Source: Heliocidaris tuberculata
Lineage: Eukaryota; Echinodermata; Echinoidea; Camarodonta; Echinometridae
Assembly (NCBI GenBank): GCA_025618425.1
Contig: CM046835.1
Span: forward strand, 17,938,995-18,002,994
Direction: 5' to 3'
DNA: 64,000 nt
Shown here: positions 39,592 to 51,600 of the stretch, one piece after another
How positions within the stretch are numbered: the first letter of the stretch is position 1
Layout of the letters: every line of letters begins with the position of its first letter
The notes under the pieces: model-generated
Seen by the model: the letters and a program-made list of their open reading frames with translations, nothing else
What the model was told of the DNA's origin: nothing
Databases searched by the model: none
Program-made: the position numbers and the translations under genes

Positions 39592-42500
39592 CTAAAGTGG
39601 TTGAATGACTGGACACTCATGTACAAATTGTGTTTCCAAAGGACACGAAAGAGGTGAATCATTGTCAGAAGCAGTTCAGAAGGGTTCCTCTTTTCCCACC
39701 CCATGTTTCCCCTCTGAAGCATTTGAAGCATTATTAAAACTGAGAACAAGGAAATTTCACTCAAGACTGGGAAAATTATTAAGATCATTAAAATTTATTT
39801 TTTACAGCATCTATAGATGATTGATTGATTATATGAAATGCCCATAAAGAAATACACTGATAATTTGCCTATATCTTCACCTATCAAATATGAATAATCA
39901 CTAAAAGTAATGCATATCAGTGACAGGTTGTCATGGTACCAGTGCCATAAGACTTTATCTTTCTATGATCTAAGCTCTTTTGTTATCAGGTATTCTATTT
40001 CTGTACATTAGCGCTAGTACATTTTCTTAGTACAGGTCACAAACATCATCTTAAGATTACATCTTGTCATTCAGTTGCATGATGTCACAGAGTGACATGG
40101 CATTATTTTTTCTTCTCCTGTTATTTGAGTGATGTTCTTTTCTTGTACCTTTCCCAAGTGGGTGACAAAATGATTGATTTGTTGGGCTCACACAGAGTCA
40201 TCATCTTCATCTAGAATGTCACAAGAACTTTTTAGCCGGAATTGAGCTAACTTCACACTGTAGCTATATTCTAGAAAATAAAGTTCTGCAACTTTCCTTT
40301 AGAACTTCCGAAATGTAGACAGAAATTTGATGGCTCTATTACGTTTCCCAAAACGTACATGGACACTGACAGTAATATTCCAGAAAGAAATGTGAGTGGA
40401 ATAGTGGTTTGCCTTCTAATCATGAACTACATGGTTCAAATCCTACACAAGTCACTCTATCTATAGTTGTCTCTCTTCACCCAGGAGTAGGAAATAGGTC
40501 CTTTTCAATGTTGTAGCCCTTACATGTGGCAGCTCAAATTTTCTAGATAGGCAGAGCTTCACGATGCCATATATCAAACATGACCCAGTCTGCTCCTGTG
40601 CGAAACAACAGAAACAGATGTGCACATGAATTAATCCCCAGCTGACATGCATGTTACTTTTTGCAGTCTTGAAACCTCCAGCACTTCTCATGAGGGCGGA
40701 TGATGCATGACTATTCTGTAGTCTCCACCATCTCCCACAAAGCAAAGTTCTACTGGAACAATCTTTAGAGCACATGAACCTCTATGGTGACTTAATTTCT
40801 GTTAAGCATTTTATGACTTCTTCTTCATTTCACACCCTCTAGAACCTTTAAATTTCCTCCCATTGTTTGTCTTTACCAATCATGCAAGTTCAGCATGCAT
40901 GTCACATAGCAAGAGGTACTGGGATTTTCCAGAACACAAGAATTAATGACAGAAGATTTTTCAGAGGATCACTTGAGCAAAATTGATTGTCTAATGATCT
41001 CCACATTACACACCTGTCTCTTTATCATCAACACTTTTGGGGCAAACCCTGATTACAACTTATTTACTTAAAATTAAAACTGACATGTCAGAATGTGATA
41101 TATTTCACAATTTGAGCACTACATTGTCCATATTTTCCACAAAATAAAAGCATATCAACAATGCTGCAAATAATCATATGATTTTAAGGTTATTTTTTTG
41201 TAATCATTTAAATTACAGAGTAACAGTAACAGACAAGTATAAGTTTTACTTCACTGAAAAAAAGGTGCGTCATAATATCTATAGATTAATCCATCATGCC
41301 ATTTTTATTACAACAGTACTACTGTTTAATGCGCATATATATGGTAACATGTATGTCAATATATGATTGAAGATGATTATTCCTAGGAATGTCGGCAATC
41401 ATCATACAACATGAATCCAATTGTGCAAACAAACATCAAATAGTGATTAGATCACTGGAATATTCACTCATGGAAATTCAGTCCCATGACAAAAATCAAG
41501 AATATTAATATCACTGAGCAGTGCATAATAATGTACTCCAAATGTTTGAACTTTTCTGGTTAGTGGTTACACATCTCTCCTCAACTTCCTGTTCCTTTCT
41601 AGCTTTAAAGGCACATGGCAGAAATTTAGAAAAGCCATGCATGCTTAAAACCTTTGAATTTTACAGATAAAGTATAACTGCTTATTCCAAAGGAAAGAAT
41701 AAGGTCTGTATAGGAGGTTGGGAATTCATAACAAAATTCACTTTCATTAACAATGATGAACAGGCTATTAACTTTCAAATATTCATTAATCATCACTTGA
41801 TTGCCTATCCTATGCAACCAATCAAAATTTTGATTTGATTGATTGCAACTTTTTTTGATCTCCATAATCAGAAATGCTAACAGCATATCAGAACCACTTG
41901 CAGCCAATCTCTTTAATCCACTTCAGATGGTTTTTTGTTTGAAAAATTCATCAAATCAGCAGCATCTGCTTTCAGTTCATACATTACATTGAGTTCCTAT
42001 GATGAATGTGCTAAAATGTTTCAATAACAAACATGAATTGTTATTCTACACTGTGGATTAAAAACTATGAGTTGTTACCATCCTATGAGCCTTCTGTAAA
42101 ATTCTGATATATTCTAAAAAGAAATTGTTTTGCCATATTATCTTGCATTAAAAAGTTCAATGCATGTATTAAAAAAGTAATAAGTAATCATTGTTTTACT
42201 ATGAACCATTAAATGTGCTCAACAAATAAGAAACCAAAAATGATCCTTCCATATACCAAACTAAAGGCCAAATGGGATTAGCAACAGGTCATTTTCATTA
42301 TGTGTAAATCCTCAGCACTCTTTTTCAGATAAAAGTTGCTTTTGGTATTTTTAAACCTCTCCAGGTATCTTCTGACCTAGCAACAATAAATAACTTGAAA
42401 TACAATAACTGGCAACAGGTGACTGCTATAGTCCATCTAGGTACTTATTTAAAGAAGCATCCATAAATTTTAATGAGTTACAAAAGGAGCACAATGTTTT

Positions 42501-45500
42501 CAAGAATATTAAAGCAATCATTAATCTTTTGTATGTCCTACATCAAGTTGCCTTCATATTGGGCTGGTCGCAAGTTGAGCTACATTACATGATGCTCAAC
42601 ATTCCTATAAAATCTCAAAATCAATGTTCATGACATGATTGACATGGTGTATTTTCACAGGCGGATGACTGACGTCCTCCTCCCTACCCAGTCATACCAG
42701 CAAACCATTGGAAGAAGACTCTAGAGATTTGAAAGGCTCAAGGTCATATTACTATGATTAATTTTTGGAGTCTTGATTCTTCCCAATTTGGGAGGTTATA
42801 CCAAGGATTTGCTTAAAATTAATGATTGTCTGAGTGCCTGTTTTTATAGCTGAAAAATTCTATTTTGGGAAAATATATTAACTTAGACAAATATGTTATT
42901 ATATGCAATCTCATGAACTGCCAATTAGCATTTCTTTTTTTAGCTCAGTGTTGCAAATATGTGCACATACTTCACTTGCCCTATAGCATATTAGTTTATG
43001 AGATGCTTAATGGATAAAAACAATATCAATTGACTCTAAACCTGCATTAAACTAAAATGAAAATTCCAGTTCCTCATTTTATTTTTTTTCCTTATTTCCC
43101 CATCATAATGTCTGTATCTACAGTAATCCAACAAAATTAAGATTAATTTTTTTTTTTTCAAAGGGAGATTCCATTAAAAAGATCATATTAGTGTATACTT
43201 AAAACAAAGATGGGACATTTTCTTATAAATGCTATATAAAATAGAACTTATGTAACAACAAAAACCTATAATCCGTTATCTTTTTCTCTGATTATCAGGA
43301 GTAGATGTTAAATCATTGCAATTTCTCAAAAATCAATTACCAACATGTCATAACAATAAAAAGCATTTTGTGTGAATTTGATTCAACTGATGCATAACAC
43401 ATCTAGTTATCTATTCATAAGCACATGAAGCCTTGCTGCCCTGATAAGGCACTAATGCATTAAGGAATTTCTTCATACTGGCACCCATTTTCCTTACCTG
43501 GGTCGAGTCAGTGTGGGAAATGGAGAGATTAATGCCTTGCCAAAGGACTTTGGTTTGCTGTACCAGGAATGAAAACCCTCTATCTTGTCATCCACAGTCC
43601 GCTGACTTATCTACTAGACAGTATCACTTCCACAACACAGGTTAAAGGTCATTGTAGTAACAATAATTATCACAATAATGATAGAGTCAATGTGAGACCA
43701 CCTTTAAATGCGCATGTGAAAATTAGCTGACTGGTAGCGTGATCATGTCTAAGAGCAACATGCATAAACATGATTACGAACATAGCTATCTTTGTAGTGA
43801 TGATGATCAATGCATCATTGACTTTCTAATATCCAGGGACTAATAATTCTGCCAGCAAATAAAATCATGTTCCTGTCTACATACATGAACTGGGTTCCTA
43901 GCATTTCATGAAAACATATTCCCAGATTTCTCCCTGATTTTCCCCTGATGGAGTTTCAAAATTCTAGGATCATTAAAGGCTCGTTCACATATGCTGCGGT
44001 AAACCACCAAAAAAAAACCTGCCATGGTTTTTTTGTGTATTAAATGAATGGCAAGTGGGGATGCGTGATGCAACAAGGGTCCTACGCCTACTCACTTATC
44101 TATGTGTTATAAGAAAAAGAAATGTGAAGCGCAGTATGCTTAAAAAATCGAAGATTCTGAAGTATGGTTTTTTAAGAGCCTGAAGGGCATCAATCCTATG
44201 GAACTAAATGTGATTTAATGCCTTTCTGACTCTCATCAGACAACCAGGAAGACATATTTCTTAAAACTTGCATTACTTTTTGGCTCCAAGTTACATGACT
44301 TGATGCCTTTCCAGGTCAAAATTATTTAACTTATGCCATACTGGCTCAAAATAAATCAAGAAAAATGGTGCCCTCTTTTTAAAATAAAATATGTTTCAAT
44401 TTTCTTTTTCTACAATAATACCATCACAGAAAGAGATCGGCCTACTTTCATAAACGTGATATCAATAAAAACTGACACAAATCAATGACAAATTTGCTCT
44501 CAGCCAATGAAATTCAGTGATTTCAGTAGCTTATAACAATGATTGTAACTTATTGATAACAAGTTTCATGAAACAGGGCCCTAGAGGGTTCTAGCAATGA
44601 ATACCCCGAAAATTGATTATAAGTGTTTTTTGTTATTAGTTGACACTATAATTTACATCTAGATTCAAAATAATATCATACATTCAAAATTTGTTCCTAT
44701 TTCATGAAAAAAGTAGCTCAATTGTATATTTATACATTTATGAAAACTTAATTACAGATCCTTTATTTAGGGATGACAGGAAGTAACCACAAATATTTCA
44801 CAAGCTGCATTTGCAATAACAATGCTTTCAAGCATGTTAATTGTTCGACCTTCTTCACCAAGCTGTAGTAAAGTACAAAAGTGCAATGATCGATCTCTCA
44901 TTGTTAGCGAAATGAAATAACCATCGTGCTAAACAATCAGCGTTCATCTTTAAATGGCCATAATTTTCCATTTGCAAACTGATTACGGTATCTCTAACAT
45001 CAGATTGACTCTCTGTGACATTCTGATGCACAATAAAACAAGGATTGATCAGACTGATCAAAATCAAATCAATCTAGACTTCAGGAATAAACAGATATAT
45101 ATTTGTGCTGTGGACTGAAGTCTTAATAAATTTACAACAACCCTCCATTTCAGTCCTCACATTCAAATAAAAATCCTTACTTCATTTTTATCTTCTCCCG
45201 TCCTTCAAATAATTCTACAAATGTATGTGGATCACGTAGGCATCAATCCTTCAAACTCATTTCACACTCAAATTGAATGATATAACAAGCTAGCTGTCAA
45301 GGCCAGTTTCATTACCGAATCATCATAGCCTTCACTATGACAATTCCATGGAAATTGCACTAAAAAAATCATCATGGATGAATTTGGCAGATGGTATGAA
45401 AATATTCATCGCATTTCTCGTGTCTAGACCCTCAATTAACACTTTTTCTCTTGCATTTCACCAGAGGGTGGGAAATTGAAGTCCCAGCTTTTCGTTGATC

Positions 45501-45628
45501 AGATATTTGCTCCAGGCGCTATTTCATCAGGGACATGGAGAATTTGAGTTTACAATTTGAGTTATTGTTAGGAATAGTGTAGGGTCTACATGGGCGCAAA
45601 TCCCATAGACCCAAAAATGTGATAACCT

Positions 45629-45660
<32 letters not shown>

Positions 45661-48600
45661 TTCTTTTTTTTTTTTTTTTGGGGGGGGGGGGGGGTTTGTC
45701 AGAAAAAAATTTCAGACATTTCGGACAGGTACAAAAGTTAAATCATGTGGTGACCCCCCCCCCCCCCCCCCCCCCCCCCCCCGAATTTCAAAATGGATTT
45801 GCGCCACTGAGGGTCTACAATGTAGTGTTAAAGATATGAATTTGACTTTTGTTAGGGCTGGTTGACCACATTAAGCAATTACCATTAGAGCACATTGTCT
45901 GTTGAGATCCAGAAGGGCTTTAATTAATATATCAACTCGTATCATTTTATATAGAGGTAACGCCCTTCTGACTCTCAACAGAAGATAGTTGTACAATTGA
46001 ACTTGGGAGAAAAAGCAAAAATGTAACAATTTTTTTTTTTCATATTTGACTTTCAAAAGTGATATAAAATATACCAGTGTACTTCCAATGTCATTTTGAC
46101 TAAAGCTTTGACAAGGTAGATTTATGACAATAAAAGCTTGTCAATCACAAAATATCAATTTATTAACCTTATAAACATGACAATACTTTAATCAATAATT
46201 CCAATGTCACCCTTGCTAACTTGTGATTAGATTTATTCATGATATTTAGTTAGCATGTCAATCTTTTTTTTTTTCATAATTCTGTCATCCATATTGAAGG
46301 CTACGTTCAGAATCAAGAGAGTATAAATTTCATGTATATTTATTTAACATGTTCAACTGCAACCTTTATCTATTTAAAATTGTTTCTTCTTGCAACTTTA
46401 TGATCAGCAACACTAGTTTTTTAAATTGTATTTCTCTCCAGGATGGTAAACTATAAGAAGCAATTCATCAGATTTCTTTGTTTTTTTTTGTTCATGAATA
46501 GCAACATAATCATTCACACCTGGAACTGCTGCAAAAGATCTCTTTGCTTTTACTTGTTGTAATTAACACATAAGATTTTTTTTTCATTTGGATTTCAGAT
46601 TCCTGCTTACAAGTTTCATTATCTTTTTTTTTCTTTCGTTTTTGTATTACCTGGTACCATCAAATTTCTATCTAGTGGATTTCAAGTAAATGCTTTCAAT
46701 ATTGTCTATCATGTTTACACCCAAAAGATTAAAACAATCACTTGATTTTCTTTATCATTTTAACGATTCACTTTACCATACAAGTCTTTAAAAGCATACC
46801 TTATTCATGATTATCTTTCAAACAAATTTTAAATATACATTTCTATCATTTCTCATTTTAAAAATCACACACTTCAGACCCAAGAAAACAATTAGGCTGA
46901 ATTACAACTGGTCAAAAGACTTTGGAAAGGCTCTGATTTTGAGAGTCCTCTGTATGTCACAGAATCGTGACATGGGTAATTGGCGTTTCATTAGATTGGA
47001 TAATAGCTAATACAGCTGCTTCCTCTTATAATTTCTGTCCATAAAGTGCAGAATACCCCTCAGGCTAGCTTCATAATTGTGTACAAATCGTACGTAATGC
47101 CATACAATTTCGGGCTTAATTTCTTTCACTGGAAATGCTAATGTAATAGATATGAGGAAACATATTGCTACCACCTTCTAAAACATCAGCTATGGAGTGC
47201 AAATCTCAAATTTTAAAAATGCATGTATTGGTATTTTGTTTATCCTTGAGTCAGTAACATAAAACCTTAAAATATAATTCCCATTTCTTTTAAGTATTGT
47301 TTGGAGGAGAGATGATAAAATAATTCATTTGTCAAGATCTCTTTCTTTTATTATTATCCTCCATCGACCTGCTAACATCCTCTGCTGTGAGCTAAAAGTA
47401 TGTAAACTCATATCCTTTCAAATAAAATTAACACCCTTCTGGCACCAAACAGATTATATTTTTATGTAATTCTTATATCTTTTCTTGACAGTACTGTTAT
47501 TCTTGTCTCATTTTTTTTCCTATTCAATCATAATCAATGCTCATAATTCTCTTTAATTTTTCATATTTTCTCAATCTCTCCTCAGCACCCCCTCCCTGTA
47601 TGTATTAGAATGATTTCATGATAAATATAATCTTTTCTACATGAATACAGAAAGCTGTTATGCTTCCCAATCATTTTCTTTAAAAAGTTCTCCAAATAAC
47701 CAAATCTGTCATCATTCTCCATCAATTCCAACAGTTTCTTGTCAAACCAACCCAAAGATGTGACCTGTTCAGAATAAAGATGTCACTCAAGAGACAGATC
47801 ATGCCTGATTTGGGTTTCAGATTCCACAAAATGTTTTAGACTCTTGAAAATTATTCCATTTTAAATGGCAAATACCCTGATCCTTCTTTCACAAGCAGTA
47901 TCAATCCACTATCCATCACTCCCAATCCTTCCTAAATCCAGGCCGATGTTCTTGATGAACCAGTTACCAAATAGAGGTGATCAGTTATTTACCCTTAAAT
48001 CCATTATTTACCCCCTCAAATCACTCACATCATTGAATACCAGGGCTTTAAGGTTCAGACCCCTGACCCTTTCCTCAGTCATCAAACAGTGATGATGCTT
48101 TATTTATATGATTTTCTCAATCTCCATAACCGACGCCCGCCCTGACGGACTTTCAAGCCAGGTGCTGAAAAAGGTTTCTTTTTTTCTCTCTCTCTCTCTC
48201 CCATCACCTGCTGTCACCTCTCACCTTCAGGGGTTCAAGTTTATCCCCCTGGGTCATAGGAATGCACCCCTAATGGCACCTTTGCAGTTCCCCCATTGCT
48301 AGACCATTCTGCACCCAAGTCCAAATATTTGTGCCCCGGTGTTTTCGTAGGCGAGACCCGCAGGGGGACTTTCAAGCAGGCTGGAATAGAGTCATTTTGA
48401 GATGGATGTGACGAGACATCATAGTACAGTTCACATTTGCACGAAATAACAGTTTTCTGCTGCATAAAATTTAACAACCCTTTTCATGCCCTTTCCATAG
48501 TTATGGATAATTTTGTCACTTAGTTCCAAAAATAATTCCATTACTGATAATTTTGTACCCAAATGTTTTCAGCAATCTTAATCATCTTTGAGCCCCCAAG

Positions 48601-51600
48601 TTCACAAACATCACAAACATTAATCCTCTTGCTTTTCTTATGCTTTATACTGATACATACAGGAGGCTCCTATTCCACACAATAAAAATTAGATTTTGTT
48701 CAAATATAATGATAACAGCGAATCAAAGAAATAGTACTAATTATCTTCTGGTTCTTCTCTAAACATAAGACACTTTTAACTTTGACTGTAAAAAATCAAA
48801 AACAAAAAGAGCAACTTTATGACATAATTATGTATCTCTGTCTCAGCCTTTCTGGCCTCACTACATGCATGTACAGGAGTATGTACTTTTCTTGGGGAGT
48901 TTATTACAACACAGTAGCCAATTAGGAGCATACTGGAGAGAGGATTTAGACAAATTTACCCCTAGACCACTAAACTATGACATTTCTTGAAATGAGATAG
49001 GGGTGTGAACAGGTGGATTGGAGCCAGCCTAATTCAATAGGTGACATCATTCACTGATGATGAAAGACCTCAATGTCAGCTTCACACTTGGACTGCATCA
49101 TGACGTTTCAGAATCAATTATGACATGATTTGAAAAAGGTATGCTCCCACATTTAAGCACATACAATACGTGTACAAGACAAACTATTTGGTGAAGAATA
49201 GACATTGAAGAAGATTCCAAGATAATTTCTTGAATAGACAGTGATTTTTTTTATGACATTCAGGTAAAGAGGTCCTTAATTTTGGAAAAAAAATTCATAT
49301 TGACTGCTAATAACAAGAAGGGCATTGACTGCATTATTGTTCTCAGCATACCATTCAACTATATGGAAGTATTATTAACAAATCTTGTACATGCAGCTCT
49401 ACATGTATGGGTTACATGTCGTTTTTCCAAAGGTTCATAATTCTGAAGGTTCATTTTTCCGAAGGTTCGTTACTCCAACGGTTCATAATTCTGAAAATGA
49501 AATAGGGTTCATAATTCTAAAAAGGAAAAAGGGTTTGTATTTCCTAAGGTTCGTAATTCCGAATAGTTATGTAGGGCTCTATTGCATTTTCGGAATTACG
49601 AACCTTCAGAATTATGAACCATTTTTCATTTCAGGAATGATGAACCCTATTTCATTTTCCGAATTACAAACCTATGGAATAATGAACCTTCAAAGTAATG
49701 CATCAAATGTTTGGAATTATGATCCCTATTTTATTTTCAGAATTATGAACCCCCTGCTATGGGAAATTTACGTTTCGGAATTACGAACCTTCGAAATTAT
49801 GAACCTTCGGAAAAACAAACCTTCACAACAGTGTAAAAATTAAAATTTCTTTCGCGAGGGCTACTTCAAAGTCGACCTAATTGTGTTCAGAGATTTTAAT
49901 GCACTACAACCCACATGCAGAAATATTATTTGACGGTAGCTCTTTTTTTCATTTACAGTGGCTTTTTCAAGAGTTTCGGGGGCTAATCGCCCTTAGCCCC
50001 CGCTTATTTTTTTCACTGCTTCACAAAATTGAGTACCCCCCCCATGTATGATGCCCCTCTTGATTGAAATAGTAAAATATCAAAGTAAACATACACTTTT
50101 CTCATACTTTTACATCATGAATAAGGGCTAATAACTCTAAATCTTCTCTTTTTTTCAGCCAAAAGGACAAAGAGTTTGGAAGATCTTAAGTGATTTTCTT
50201 ACTCTACCTTTCTTTATAAATGAGTAAAAAATACTTTTCTGGTTTTCAGAAGAGGTGTTTTGAGAGCCAGAAGGGCATTAAAGCTGCTTCTAAGCAGACA
50301 ATATCACATTTGAAATCAGGATTATCTGCCATGACTCATAAGTCTCTCCACACTCCTTTCATCAACAAACAAGAACATGACGTCTTTTCCTACATGGTAA
50401 TAGATGTAATTATATATGCCTTCACCTTGAAGACATTCATTTAATCAAGCCTTTAAATTGCAGAGTTAATGAAGATGCCAATAATAAGTAATTCCATTGA
50501 TGCGTCACAATGTATAATGACGATCAGGGTAATTAATTTGATGAGAAAGAATACCTGACATACGGTGACATGATCAGAACACCTTTTCTCTAATAGACAG
50601 GTCTGATGTTGCTGGCCATTTTTATATGTGTATTCAAAGATAGGATTCAAATCGCTTCCTGTCTGGTTTTACTTTGTTTTTGTTTTTTTTCATTGTATTT
50701 TATTCTTTTGAAATAAATACTAAAAATCAACTTTGCTATTGGTAAATATTCATAGCAAATTAAATGAAATATGTGGAATGATATGTACATGTACATAACA
50801 CTCTCAGAAGTCTATAGTATTTCAGACAAATTCTTTCTGTCAAGCCACCTATGCTAAAACGTTTAAACAGTACCTTCAATATTCACTTAGAAACTTGGAC
50901 CATTCCAATGTCACTCAGGCTTAGAGGGAAATGTAAGATCCATTTCATTCTAGACTGTAAGTAATAGCTTCCAGACATACACCTGACCATTACTATGATA
51001 AAGGGCAAATGTAACAAAAGTAGAAGAGATTTGGTGACCAAGCCTACTTTCAACTTTTTGCCCAATTACAGTCACAAACTTTATGGAGTTCAAGAAAGTG
51101 CTCTGTTCCAATTTTACTTTCTTTTGATATCTATGATCTCTCTCTCATCATTTCAACTATTGTGCAGTATGAATAGTTTTAGAAATAGCATGGAAGGTAA
51201 AAATCAGTGGTTGGAATAATATGACCATAATCATAAATTTCACTTGGTTTGAGAAAAGTTTCTGTCTGCTTATTTGGTTATCTTGCTGTCTGTTCATTAC
51301 TCTGGACTAATTTTTAGCCCAACCAAAGGCACCTTTGAAACATTAACAGTATAAATTAAAAAGGTTTTGGAACTGCCAATTTTTAAACAAGATTTTCAAG
51401 ACTTAAATCTTATCAACTTTTGAATGGAAAGATCAAGAAATATGGCTGCAATATTGTGTATCTCAGAAAGACTCAGATTAAAAATGAGTATCTATCAGAT
51501 AATCCTCTGGAAAGAGTTGAAGATAATATATATCAAATATTTTCAGAAAACGTTAATTTAACCAAAGACGAAACTTTACAATCTGTAAAATATCATCTCC

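Noticed and set aside
49385..49843. 152-codon open frame
   Set aside because: It is the translation of the inverted GGTTCGTAATTCCGAA repeats.
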